A stretch of 64,000 nucleotides of DNA from the NCBI GenBank assembly GCA_022826705.1, contig JAJDUJ010000011.1, positions 186,001-250,000 of the forward strand. The letters run 5' to 3'. Below the pieces are notes generated by a model. It was given only the letters and a program-made list of their open reading frames with translations. It did not search any database and had not been told where the DNA came from. A program made the position numbers and the translations under genes. Position 1 is the first letter of the stretch, and each line of letters begins with the position of its first letter. This document shows, piece after piece, positions 8,933-17,905 of this stretch. The DNA comes from Acidimicrobiia bacterium (GTDB taxonomy: Bacteria; Actinomycetota; Acidimicrobiia; Acidimicrobiales; Bin134).

Positions 8933-11900
8933 CTAGAGGTCGGATCGACCGATAGCCCGCTCATCGGTGCCCAGGTAGCTGGCAATGACGAGCGGATCGG
9001 CCCGCACCTGGTCGGGACTACCTTCGGCGATGACTTGCCCCGCCTCCAAGCAGTAGACGTGATCGCTCACGCTCATGATCAGCGGCATGTCGTGCTCGAT
9101 GATCAGCATCGACGACTGAAGCTCGCGGTTGATGCTCACCAGCAGCGGACCGAACGCCTCGGCCTCCCGCTGGGCGACACCCGCGGTGGGCTCGTCGAGA
9201 CACATCAGGTGGGCGTCGAGGGCGAGCAGGCCCCCGACCTCGACGATGCGCCGCGTTCCGGTCGACAGATCGCCCACGTAGGAGTCGCCGTATCGGCCCA
9301 AGCCGAGGAAGTCGATGATCTCGTCAGCTGCTGCTCTCTGAGCCCGAGAGATACGGGTGGAAGGCGGCAAACCCGTCGCAGTTGCCAGCAGTGGCGTGCG
9401 CTCCCGGGCTTCAAGGGCAACTTGCACTGTCTCGCGCACGGTGAGCTCGGGAAACAGCGTCGCCCCCTGGAAAGTGCGACCCAAGCCGAGCATGGCCCGG
9501 CGGTGGGGAGCAAGGCGGCTGATCTCCGTTCCATTGAGCTGCACCCCACCGCCAGCCGGGACGAACCCCCCGACCGCGTTCATGAACGTCGACTTGCCCG
9601 CGCCGTTGGTGCCGATTAGTCCGACGATGCGATTGTGGGGAACCGAGAGCGACGCACCGCTCAAGGCCTGGTTTCCGCCGAACGCCACCGACAGGTCGTT
9701 AGTCACAAGAACAGGATGGCCGGCCCCGGCCGGGGGTCTATGCGGCTCAGGCAGCCGCACCGAGCCCTGGGCCCCCTTCGGCGGTACCGTCAACCCATAG
9801 TGGTTCTCCGCCCATCTCAGCGCTGATGATCTCCACGAGTACAGAACCTGCACGAAACCGCCGGGGAAGTACATCACCACCAGGAGAAGCCCGATGCTGG
9901 AAGCGAATAGGGCTACCACGCTGCTGTCGTTGAACAGGGCGGGAAGGCCCTCGATCCAGATGGCGCCGAGCACCGGTCCGATGATCGTGCCCAGGCCTCC
10001 GATCACCACGATGCCCACCAGCCTGATTGAGTCGTCAACGGTGAAGAACTGCTCGGAAAGCGGGATGTTTTGGACCAGTCCGGCGAGCACCGCCCCGCCG
10101 AGGCCCACGATGCCTCCTGCCATTGCGAACGCCGACAGCTTCATGCGAGTGGAGCTGACGGTGTAGGCCGACGCGGCCTCGACGTTGTCTCGAATGGCAA
10201 TGGCCCCCCGGCCGACGCCGGATCGGCGAAGCCTGGCCAGCATGAACAGGACAACAGTGAGCAGTACCAGGCAGAAGTAGTAGTAGTTGCGCTGGCTGGC
10301 CAGGTTGATGCCGAACAAGTCGCCCCGCAAGAAGGGAACCGTCCGGGCGTTGTCGTCGGCAAATACCGGCCGCCGGAAGATGTAGAGCGACGCGGCCAAG
10401 GCCAGCACCAGGGTGGTGACGGCCAGCATGAGGCCCTGCACCCGAAGTGCGCCCACTCCCACCACCGCGGCCAGCAACGCAGTAAGCAGGGGCGCGATGA
10501 ACACGGCCAAGGCAAACGGAATGGGGTCGGCGTTGAAGTCGATGAACCAGAAGTCCATCTCGAGGCCGCGGGTCAACGCGGCGGCGGTCAGTGCGCCGAT
10601 TCCGGCAAAGCTCATCTGGGCCAGCGAAACCTGCCCCGACCATCCGGTGATGACGGTGAGCGAACTGGCGCACAGCGCAAAGGCCAGAACCGACGCGTAG
10701 GCCAGATTCCGGCTCGGCTGGGTGATGATTAGCGGCAGCACAATCAACGCCAAGAGCCCGACTCCGAACCCGATCCGACTCATGTGGCGTATCCACCAGA
10801 TTTGGCGGAGGTGGTCGGGTATAGGAGGGATCTTTGGGGTGAACGAAAACGATTCGGTGGACACCCGCTGGTGGCGTTGCATGGCCACCGCGCCCAACAC
10901 GGCCAGCAGCAGCAGGAAATCGAACAACCCCGGCTGATCAAGGAAGTTGAACTGAATCGTGAACTCGATGATGCCCAGATAAATTCCGGCCGCCATGGCC
11001 CGGGGAAACGAGGTCATCCCTGCGATCGCGGCGGCAACCAGGGCCCGAGCCAGAGTGGAGGGGCCAAGCCCCCCGAAGCCAGACACGCTGCCGCTCTGCC
11101 CCGACAGCAGAACGATGGCAATCGTGGAGATGAGTCCGGCCATCACCCACACGAACGTTGAGACCACTTTCGGGTTGACGCCCGCGAGCCGGGAAAGGTC
11201 GGAGTCTTCGGCCGCGGCGGCCACGTTCTTGCCGAACCATGTGCGGTTGAGCACCAAATGGAGGCCGAGCGCCACAAGCGGGACCGCAACGAGGATGGTG
11301 AGCTGGGTACCGGAAACACGGATCCCCTTGGGCTCGCCCCCACCCGATACCAGCGCGAGCACCCCAAAGGTCACCGCCAACCCGACGACCCATGTACTCA
11401 GCCAAATGTTTCGCCGGCTCGAGCGGTCTTTGTGGGTACGGAGCGCCAGCAGCCCCCAGCCCACCGCGGCGATCACCGCCGGGGCAGCAAGCACCGTCCA
11501 GAGCTGGACTTCGCTCACCCCCAGCGCTTCGAAGGGCCGCCAACTGGCCGAGGTCACCACCGGATAGCGCCGAATTCCCTTGACGTCGAGCTCGGGGTAC
11601 GTCAGCGGGATCACCTGGCATAGCTGGGCGACCCCCACCGTGGCCACCAGCAAGATGACCCTGGGCGCTCGGAACAGCCGCCTGATGACGGTGAGCTCGA
11701 CGATTCCCCCGAACACCGCGCCCAACACCAGAACCAGGGCCACCGCCACCCAAAACGGGAAGTTGTATTGAAGCACGAGCAGCGGCAACAGCACTCCGCC
11801 GATCAGTCCCATGTTCCCTACTGCGAAGTTGATCACCTTCGTCGATCGAAACGTGAGCACGATTCCCATGGCCAACAGCCCGATGACGATGCCCGTGACC

Positions 11901-11959
11901 GCGCCGTTGAATATCACCTGGGGGTTGATTCGGCTGGCGGCGAGAACGGCCGAAGGCAT
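8933..11959 (-). CDS. LivH-LivM-LivG fusion: two permeases plus ATPase of a branched-chain-type ABC importer (set A)
   Basis: 1008 residues, three usually separate proteins in one chain. Residues about 1-340 are LivH-like (FNGAVTGIVIGLLAMGIVLTFRSTKVINFAVG). About 395-720 are LivM-like (SSLTVITGWSGQVSLAQMSFAGIGA; SGVGRGAIAIRDNVEAASAYTVS). From about 750 to the end is a LivG ATPase with Walker A GTNGAGKST (783-791) and Walker B LCLDEP (Asp922, Glu923). The signature is LSTGT (898-902) instead of LSGGQ. It would form the membrane pore and one ATPase of an importer for amino acids or other small acids. The second ATPase, LivF, is on the next protein of this operon, which is encoded upstream and ends two bases before this start. 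Confidence 0.93.
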   Translation of the reverse strand: MPSAVLAASRINPQVIFNGAVTGIVIGLLAMGIVLTFRSTKVINFAVGNMGLIGGVLLPLLVLQYNFPFWVAVALVLVLGAVFGGIVELTVIRRLFRAPRVILLVATVGVAQLCQVIPLTYPELDVKGIRRYPVVTSASWRPFEALGVSEVQLWTVLAAPAVIAAVGWGLLALRTHKDRSSRRNIWLSTWVVGLAVTFGVLALVSGGGEPKGIRVSGTQLTILVAVPLVALGLHLVLNRTWFGKNVAAAAEDSDLSRLAGVNPKVVSTFVWVMAGLISTIAIVLLSGQSGSVSGFGGLGPSTLARALVAAAIAGMTSFPRAMAAGIYLGIIEFTIQFNFLDQPGLFDFLLLLAVLGAVAMQRHQRVSTESFSFTPKIPPIPDHLRQIWWIRHMSRIGFGVGLLALIVLPLIITQPSRNLAYASVLAFALCASSLTVITGWSGQVSLAQMSFAGIGALTAAALTRGLEMDFWFIDFNADPIPFALAVFIAPLLTALLAAVVGVGALRVQGLMLAVTTLVLALAASLYIFRRPVFADDNARTVPFLRGDLFGINLASQRNYYYFCLVLLTVVLFMLARLRRSGVGRGAIAIRDNVEAASAYTVSSTRMKLSAFAMAGGIVGLGGAVLAGLVQNIPLSEQFFTVDDSIRLVGIVVIGGLGTIIGPVLGAIWIEGLPALFNDSSVVALFASSIGLLLVVMYFPGGFVQVLYSWRSSALRWAENHYGLTVPPKGAQGSVRLPEPHRPPAGAGHPVLVTNDLSVAFGGNQALSGASLSVPHNRIVGLIGTNGAGKSTFMNAVGGFVPAGGGVQLNGTEISRLAPHRRAMLGLGRTFQGATLFPELTVRETVQVALEARERTPLLATATGLPPSTRISRAQRAAADEIIDFLGLGRYGDSYVGDLSTGTRRIVEVGGLLALDAHLMCLDEPTAGVAQREAEAFGPLLVSINRELQSSMLIIEHDMPLIMSVSDHVYCLEAGQVIAEGSPDQVRADPLVIASYLGTDERAIGRSDL

Positions 11960-11961
11960 CG

Positions 11962-14184
11962 CTAGCCGCCCTCTTCTCCCAGGAACACCGCCCGGGCAAT
12001 GTCGTCGCGCTCGGCCAATTCGGCGGTTCGCCCCTCAAACCGCACCTCGCCCTTCTCCAAGAAAACGGCTCGCTCGGCAATAGACAGCGCCACGTTCAAA
12101 GACTGCTCGACGATGATCATGGTCTGGCCCGTCTCCTTCAATGTCTCGACCAGCTCGAGAAGCTCAGCCACCACCCCCGGCGCCAGCCCGAGCGACAGCT
12201 CGTCGATGAGCAGGATCTCGGGCTGGTGGAGCATCACCCGGGCCAGGGCCAGCATCTGCTGCTGGCCGCCGGACAGGTCGCCGGCCAACTCCTGTTGCCG
12301 GTTCTTCAGCATGGGGAACAGCTCGTACACGTAGTCGAGCCTCTGCTCCAGGGCAGCCCGATCCTGGCGGTAGTGGCCAGCGCCCACCAGGATGTTGTCG
12401 GCGATCGTCATCGACCGAAACACCCCGCCACCGCCGGGGAGCATCTGGATGCCCATGGCCACTCGCTGCTCTGGAGTGGCGAAGGTGATGGTGCGGCCGT
12501 TGAAGCGGACGATGCCCCTCTCGGGCGTGTTCAAGCCGGTGACCACCCTGAGAGCTGTCGACTTGCCCGCTCCGTTGGTTCCCAAAAGGGCCAGGGTCTC
12601 GCCCTGTTGCACCTCGAAGCTGAGGTCGAACAGCACTTGCACTTGGCCATAGCTGAAGTCGACGTTGTGGAGTTGCAGCGCGGGTATGGTGGCGCCCGGC
12701 TCGGCCCGGCGCTGCTGTTCTTCCTCTTCTTCTTTGAGCTCGGACACCACCAGCGACAAGTCCCGCCGCATCCGGCTCGCCCCACGCATGATGTAGAAGG
12801 CGCCGAGGGGCATGGCGATCACCGTGATCGTGATGATCGTGGGCCGCTCCCCGATCTCGTCTTGCAAAAGGGAGGCGAGGAGACCACCGCCCACCGCGCC
12901 GATGGCGAACATGAAGAACAAGATGATGGCCATCCCCATGCCGCGGAGGCGATAGGGAAGCACCGTTTGCACGGCGGGTCCGATCATCGAGAACGACGCC
13001 CCCAGAAGCGTCCCGTTCACCACCGCCCAAACCACGAACAGATAGACGTTGGGCATGAAGTACTGGATGGGCACCGTTACCGTCAGCGGGAACAGCAGTG
13101 AGCCGAGAATGCGCAGAGCCCGGTTGGGATCGCGTTTGAACGTCTGGTCGAACCGCTTGCCGATGAACGGCAGGAACAGCAGCAGGCCAAAGGCGGTCGG
13201 AGATATGGCCAACCCCCGCTCAAAGGCGTCCAAGCCGAACTCCTCCTCCAAGAAGAAGCTCTCAATGGAACTGGCCGGAAAGAGCGCGAAGCCCAGCGCT
13301 GCCAGCGCGATGGTCATGTACCGGATGGTGTCGATACGCCAGATCCGGGCGAATGCGGCTTCCACGGATATCTCGATGTCGTCGTCGGTGTCGAGGCCCT
13401 TGCCGAGAACCTCGCGCTTTTCCCATTGGCCCCGCTCGGGCTCGGGTAGGCGCAGGGCATAGAACCCCATCACTGCTATGGGGATGCTGAGAACCAGATA
13501 GGCCCAGCGCCATCCCTCATCGCCCCCGGCAACAGTGGCTATCGCGCCCACCAGGATCGGACTGATCGTTCCGGCGACGCGAGAAATGCTCTTTTCCAAG
13601 GCGTACATGCGGCCCCGGATGGCAATTGGGTAGGCATCGGCCAGCAACGTAGGGTGGATGGTGAGGCTGTTGGCCTTGGCCATGCCGGCGCCGAAGCGCA
13701 GCCAGAACAGCATGAATGCGCTCACCGCCAGCCCGGTGGCGAAGGAGAAGAACGAGAACACGATGGTGGCGATGGCCACGATGGGGGTTCGCCGCATGCG
13801 GTCGGCCAGCCAGCCCATGGGGGCGGCGCCAAGCACCAAGAAGGCAGCCGCCGCCACCGAGATGAAGGTGATGGTGCCGTCGGAGACGTCGAATGTCTCG
13901 GCAATGTCGGGGCCCAAAACGCTGAGGGCGGCACTCTCCAGTTCGTCGAAAGCTTCGATGGCGGTCAGGGTGCCGAACGTGATCATCCCGCCCCGGCGGA
14001 GGCCGTCCCGCAGGCCAATCTCCTCAACGCCAACGCCGGGCAGCGCGGCGTCGTCGTAAATCACATCACGCTTGGCCGACTGCGCGGCGTACAGCCGAGC
14101 TTCTTCGTTGTCAAGGATGGTGGAGCTCAGAAGGGAGGCGGCATCCTGATTCGGGTTGTCTGGGGCATTCCCTTCGACGGCCAC
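11962..14184 (-). CDS. MFS-like membrane domain fused to LivF ATPase (set A)
   Basis: 740 residues. Residues about 60-490 are a 12-helix MFS-type domain; motif A is visible as GWLADRMRR. A charged linker (SELKEEEEEQQRR) follows, then a complete LivF ATPase from about 510. In it Walker A GTNGAGKST is at 535-543, signature LSGGQ at 637-641 and Walker B LLIDE at Asp661-Glu662. Substrate-binding protein A is divergent and LivHMG follows in the same direction. The LivF part is the missing subunit of that importer. What the MFS part does is unknown: a second transporter, a membrane anchor or a regulator are all possible. GTG 14184 is the only good start; its ribosome site is weak. Confidence 0.92.
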   Translation of the reverse strand: MAVEGNAPDNPNQDAASLLSSTILDNEEARLYAAQSAKRDVIYDDAALPGVGVEEIGLRDGLRRGGMITFGTLTAIEAFDELESAALSVLGPDIAETFDVSDGTITFISVAAAAFLVLGAAPMGWLADRMRRTPIVAIATIVFSFFSFATGLAVSAFMLFWLRFGAGMAKANSLTIHPTLLADAYPIAIRGRMYALEKSISRVAGTISPILVGAIATVAGGDEGWRWAYLVLSIPIAVMGFYALRLPEPERGQWEKREVLGKGLDTDDDIEISVEAAFARIWRIDTIRYMTIALAALGFALFPASSIESFFLEEEFGLDAFERGLAISPTAFGLLLFLPFIGKRFDQTFKRDPNRALRILGSLLFPLTVTVPIQYFMPNVYLFVVWAVVNGTLLGASFSMIGPAVQTVLPYRLRGMGMAIILFFMFAIGAVGGGLLASLLQDEIGERPTIITITVIAMPLGAFYIMRGASRMRRDLSLVVSELKEEEEEQQRRAEPGATIPALQLHNVDFSYGQVQVLFDLSFEVQQGETLALLGTNGAGKSTALRVVTGLNTPERGIVRFNGRTITFATPEQRVAMGIQMLPGGGGVFRSMTIADNILVGAGHYRQDRAALEQRLDYVYELFPMLKNRQQELAGDLSGGQQQMLALARVMLHQPEILLIDELSLGLAPGVVAELLELVETLKETGQTMIIVEQSLNVALSIAERAVFLEKGEVRFEGRTAELAERDDIARAVFLGEEGG

Positions 14185-14214
14185 GACAGATGGTTAGCAC
14201 CTAAATCCGCATCG

Positions 14215-14269
14215 CGAAAGACAGACTTTCGATTTTTGTCTACACTCATCGAAAATATTGCGAAATTCG
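14215..14269. promoter_or_regulatory. candidate operator cluster in the divergent promoter of Liv set A
   Basis: Between the MFS-LivF gene and binding protein A, CGAAAG-N5-CTTTCG (14215-14231) is a perfect inverted repeat. Two further CGAAA pentamers start at 14250 and 14261, eleven bases apart, about one helical turn; the second is part of CGAAATTCG. The region is much richer in A/T than its surroundings. The same pentamers occur before the RpiR operon. Spacing differs between sites, so a common regulator is only a hypothesis. Confidence 0.4.
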
Positions 14270-14338
14270 GGTGGACCACAACGAGGAGTCGCCGTCTTTC
14301 GCTACGTTGTGACCACCGCTGTGACTTTGGAGGCTCAA

Positions 14339-15763
14339 ATGTCCAAACGGCTTCTTGGAGTGCTCGTCGCTCTTTCGCTCATATTCACCGCCTGTGGCGG
14401 CGACTCAGATTCCGACTCTTCCGACGACACTCCGGCCGCGCCGGCCACTAGCGCGCCCGAACCCGAAGCCGACGAGCCGGCCCCCGCGCCTGAGCCCGAC
14501 GATGAGGAACCAGCCCCCGAACCCGACGACGAAGAGTCGGCCCCCGCGCCTGAGCCCGACGATGAGGAACCAGCCCCCGAGCCCGAGGCGACTCCAGTGC
14601 CGCTGACCGCCTCATTCCGAGGGGTGACCGAAACAGAGATCCGCATCGGCATGACCTCCCTCGATGCCGAGATGTTCGGATTCGACCAGGGCGACCTGGC
14701 CTCCAAGTGGCAGGTGGCTGTGGACGCGGTGAACGCCGCTGGCGGAATCAACGGCCGGATGCTCGTTCCCTACATTGATGTCCTCAACGTCATCGGAACA
14801 GTGGAGGCCGACGCCACCTGCGTGAAGTTCGTGGAAGACAAGATGGTCTTCGCCTTCGTCGGTTGGCTTCGCGAGGACAACGAGCTCTGCTACACCGAGC
14901 GCAACAACACCATCGCCGTCAACGGCAACGATGTGACACCGGAGGCCATCAACCGCTCCAATGGCCTGCTCTTCGCCACCGAGGCCACCAAGTTGGGAAT
15001 CCAGCTTAACTTGATCGCCGCCGCCGCGGCCGACGGGCTCATCGATGGCAAGAGGGTCCACTTCAGCATCTTGGCCAGCGAAGACTCTCTCACCGACCCC
15101 CTCGTCGAAGCGCTGGAGGCTCACGGCGCCACCATCACCTCGGTGAGCAGGGTGACCGCGGTTGACGACGTGCAGGCCGCCGAGGCCAACCACGACGTGA
15201 TCGTCCAGCGGATCGCCGATGAGGATCCTGATTTGGTGTATTCGCTGGAGCCTGCGCTCATGTCTGGGGCCATGATCAGGGCGGGGATCGACATCCCGCA
15301 GATCACCAGCGAGTCTGACGAAGACCTCTACCTGAACTTAGGCGTCGATCCCACCGCCATCCAGCTTCACGTGTACGCACCGGAGCAGATTAAGACGTAC
15401 TGGGACCGGGGGGACGATCCCCTGATCATTGAGTGCGTGGAAAATTACAACAACGCTCAGATCACAGACGAGGACGGCAACGTCGAAACGGTCAACGTGA
15501 CCGAAGATCCCAGCCAGCCCATCAACCTCAGTCTGGTGGTCAGGGCCTGTCAGACGGTCTGGCTGTTCGCCGCCATTGCCACCGCCGCTGGCCCCAACCT
15601 CACCAACGAGACATTCCTGGAGGCGGCGGCCAACCTCGGGTCGATCGACCTGCCGGGCATGTCTGCGGCTTCAATGAGCGAGGGCAAGATAGGCGCCGAC
15701 GACTCCCCGCTGGTCAAAGTGATCTGGGATCCAGAAAAAGAGGAGTTCGTGTCGGCCGGCTGA
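14339..15763 (+). CDS. ABC importer substrate-binding lipoprotein (Leu/Ile/Val-binding family, set A)
   Basis: 474 residues from ATG 14339, supported by GGAGG six bases upstream. A lipoprotein signal ends at Cys19 (LIFTAC). A low-complexity acidic Pro/Glu/Asp linker runs from about 25 to 85, then a periplasmic-binding-protein type I fold (TEIRIGMTSLDAEMFGFDQGD; VDAVNAAGGINGRMLVPYIDV; VFAFVGWLREDNELCY; IDIPQITSESDEDL). It would sit on the outer face of the membrane and deliver ligand to LivHMG. The ligand is unknown; the family includes binders of branched-chain amino acids, amides and aromatic acids. Its stop overlaps the start of the second phosphatase (TGATG). Confidence 0.92.
   Translation: MSKRLLGVLVALSLIFTACGGDSDSDSSDDTPAAPATSAPEPEADEPAPAPEPDDEEPAPEPDDEESAPAPEPDDEEPAPEPEATPVPLTASFRGVTETEIRIGMTSLDAEMFGFDQGDLASKWQVAVDAVNAAGGINGRMLVPYIDVLNVIGTVEADATCVKFVEDKMVFAFVGWLREDNELCYTERNNTIAVNGNDVTPEAINRSNGLLFATEATKLGIQLNLIAAAAADGLIDGKRVHFSILASEDSLTDPLVEALEAHGATITSVSRVTAVDDVQAAEANHDVIVQRIADEDPDLVYSLEPALMSGAMIRAGIDIPQITSESDEDLYLNLGVDPTAIQLHVYAPEQIKTYWDRGDDPLIIECVENYNNAQITDEDGNVETVNVTEDPSQPINLSLVVRACQTVWLFAAIATAAGPNLTNETFLEAAANLGSIDLPGMSAASMSEGKIGADDSPLVKVIWDPEKEEFVSAG
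14479..14580 (+). repeat. 60-bp-period repeat in the acidic linker of binding protein A
   Basis: Bases 14479-14520 recur without change at 14539-14580, giving a 60-base (20-residue) period. The coded segment is a Pro/Glu/Asp tract containing PAPEPDDEEPAPEPDDE. It lengthens the linker between the lipid anchor and the binding domain. Confidence 0.85.
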
Positions 15764-16593
15764 TGGGCATCGACGTCTTCAAACAGCTCGTTCCCGTTGG
15801 GGGCACCAAAAACCTGCGCGACCTCGGTGGCCTGCGAACCGCCGAGGGCCGCGTGGTTCGCAGCGGAGTCCTCTTCCGCTCCGACACCCTCCACGAAGCC
15901 GATAGCGACGACCTGGCCCGGCTCGGCTTGGCCTGCGTGGTCGATTTCCGCAGCGAGGCGGAGGTGGAGCGCCGTCCCGACCGACTCGATGGCCTCGCCG
16001 TGCGCTGGGTGAATCTGCCCATCGACAACCCCCGAAGCTCGACTGCGCTTCTTGGGGGCCAAGAGGAGCAACAGGATCTGTCCGAGCTCAGGGCGGACAT
16101 CATCCATCACTGGCTCGACCAGGACTTCGACGCAGTGCTCAAGCTGACCGGCGAGTTGGGCCTCGACATCGCCGGCGACCGCGTGGAGCGGTATGTGAGC
16201 TTCGCCGCTGACTTCGCTCCGGTGTTTGCGGGGTTCTTCGCCGAGTTGGTGGCGGTTGCCGGGCGGCCTCTGCTCTTCCACTGCGAGGGCGGCACCGACC
16301 GCACCGGCGCGGCCACCGCGATGCTGCTCGGCGTTCTCGGTGCGGACCGCGACACAGTGGTGGAGGACTACCTGGCCACCAACACTGTGGTGACCGACGA
16401 ACTGGAGGAGCAGCGCCGACTGGCTCCCGAACCACTTTGGCCGATTATGGGCGCCCACGAATCGCAGATAGAGGCGTTTCTCGATCACATCGAGAACGAG
16501 CTCGGTGGTATTGATAGCTACGCCCGCTCCCACCTCAATCTCACCGACGAGACCATCGCCCAGCTCAGATCGACTTATCTCCTTCCGGCATAG
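15763..16593 (+). CDS. tyrosine-phosphatase-like protein (Y_phosphatase3 type), second copy
   Basis: 276 residues. NLRDLGGLRTAEGRVVRSGVLFRSDTLHEA at the N-terminus and the P-loop HCEGGTDRTG (Cys174, Arg180) place it in the same family as the protein at 8105, but the two are clearly diverged and this copy has Thr where the other has Lys in the loop. The ATG overlaps the stop of binding protein A by one base, so translation of both is coupled. Both ends of Liv set A therefore carry a phosphatase gene. The substrate could be a phosphoprotein, a phosphoinositide or a phosphorylated metabolite. It converges on the PhyH-like gene, four bases away. Confidence 0.88.
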   Translation: MGIDVFKQLVPVGGTKNLRDLGGLRTAEGRVVRSGVLFRSDTLHEADSDDLARLGLACVVDFRSEAEVERRPDRLDGLAVRWVNLPIDNPRSSTALLGGQEEQQDLSELRADIIHHWLDQDFDAVLKLTGELGLDIAGDRVERYVSFAADFAPVFAGFFAELVAVAGRPLLFHCEGGTDRTGAATAMLLGVLGADRDTVVEDYLATNTVVTDELEEQRRLAPEPLWPIMGAHESQIEAFLDHIENELGGIDSYARSHLNLTDETIAQLRSTYLLPA

Positions 16594-16597
16594 CCGT

Positions 16598-17797
16598 TCA
16601 GTGCGTGGCCCGGCGGTGGCGGTGGGCAACTAGTTGGGCGGCGAGCTCGTCGGGGGGCGTCTTGTTGGCCAGGGCATCGAGCATTAGATCTTGCTGCGAC
16701 GGGGGAGTGAGGCCGCCGATAGGCACGTCGCGATCGAGGTTGGTGGGGAAGGCGTAGCCCTCGGCGCTGGCCGCCACCGCGCAGGAGATGACCGTGGCGT
16801 CGAGCCCCTCTTCCTGGCGGCGCAACAGCACCGGGTAGATGGCGTTCACGATGCGCTCTCGGTCCACGGCTTCGGTGGCGCGGCCCATGGCCGACGAGAT
16901 CTGCAACAGGTTGGCCATCCGCCGCACGTCGGAAGTTCGGTTGTGGCCCCCGGCGTGGAACACCGCCGGACTGAAGAACACCAGGTCGCCCTTGTTCAGC
17001 TCGATCTGCACGTGGTGCTCGGCGAAGTACTCGATCAACTCGGGCCGCCGCCACGCCAGATAGCCCAGCTCGTACTTGTGGGAGTGGGGCAACAGCATGG
17101 TGGCCCCCGTCTCCGGCGGCATGTGGCAGTGGGCCACGCCTCCTTGAAGGGTCAGCAGCGGCGAGAGGCGATGTACGTGGATGGGGTACTGCTCGGCCAC
17201 GTCGTCGGTCATGAACCCCACGTGGTAGTCGCGGTGGGGCATCTGGGCCGCGCCGCCGGGGTTGATGGCGTTCACCTGGGCGGTGATCTGGTACCCGGGA
17301 CCGAGCCAGGCCAGCGAGGCCAGATCGATCATGTCGCTCCCGTGGTAGTCCACAAAGACCTCAGGGTCGGCCACGGCCAGCTTCTCCAGGGCATTCCACA
17401 GCCGGTCGTTGGCCCCCGGCTCGGCATAGTGATCGCCCCCGCCGGTGCCGGCTTCCCGCTCGTCAGCAATGATCTGCTCGAACACCTCGGTTGCCCGATC
17501 GACCACTGCGGTGTCGATGGCCCCGGTGATCACGATCACCCCCGGACCGTCGTGCAGTGCCCGGGTCAATTCGGTGCGGACGGCGGCGGCCTGATCGAGA
17601 TCCCCCAGACAGCTCCGCAAGTCCTCAGTCCGATACACCAGCGCCCGATCCACCACATGGGCAGCCAGAGGGAACTCCTCTAAGGCAACCTCAACCTCCA
17701 CAATGGAACGCAGATCGCTTAGGTCGAACCCCTCTCGGCTAGTGACCGCGGCCTCCCCTGTTTTGGCTCGGCCAGCTTGGCTCGGTGCGGTGGTCAT
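16598..17797 (-). CDS. phytanoyl-CoA dioxygenase (PhyH) family protein
   Basis: 399 residues from ATG 17797; a GTG at 17836 would add 13 residues and cannot be excluded. This is a 2-oxoglutarate/Fe(II) cupin fold. PHRDYHVGF supplies the His-x-Asp iron ligands, FHAGGHNRTSDVRR the distal His and the Arg that binds oxoglutarate. Segments such as AQVNAINPGGAAQMPHRDYH and MPPETGATMLLPHSHKYELGY fit PhyH-type hydroxylases of secondary metabolism or lipid catabolism. The substrate is unknown. It is divergent from binding protein B at 17906 and may act on the compound that is imported. Confidence 0.88.
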   Translation of the reverse strand: MTTAPSQAGRAKTGEAAVTSREGFDLSDLRSIVEVEVALEEFPLAAHVVDRALVYRTEDLRSCLGDLDQAAAVRTELTRALHDGPGVIVITGAIDTAVVDRATEVFEQIIADEREAGTGGGDHYAEPGANDRLWNALEKLAVADPEVFVDYHGSDMIDLASLAWLGPGYQITAQVNAINPGGAAQMPHRDYHVGFMTDDVAEQYPIHVHRLSPLLTLQGGVAHCHMPPETGATMLLPHSHKYELGYLAWRRPELIEYFAEHHVQIELNKGDLVFFSPAVFHAGGHNRTSDVRRMANLLQISSAMGRATEAVDRERIVNAIYPVLLRRQEEGLDATVISCAVAASAEGYAFPTNLDRDVPIGGLTPPSQQDLMLDALANKTPPDELAAQLVAHRHRRATH

Positions 17798-17905
17798 GGC
17801 TGTGAAAACCCCATATTCGCTTTCTGGAAACGCCACTTCAGCTCTGTTAGCGTCACCTCGAGAACTATCTCAGCACAACGACCGGTGAGTTTGCAGGGGG
17901 AAGTC

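Noticed and set aside
17821..17830. TTTC-TG-GAAA palindrome in the PhyH / binding protein B gap as a third RpiR-type site
   Set aside because: Half-site order is reversed compared with CGAAA...TTTCG, and such short palindromes are expected by chance.
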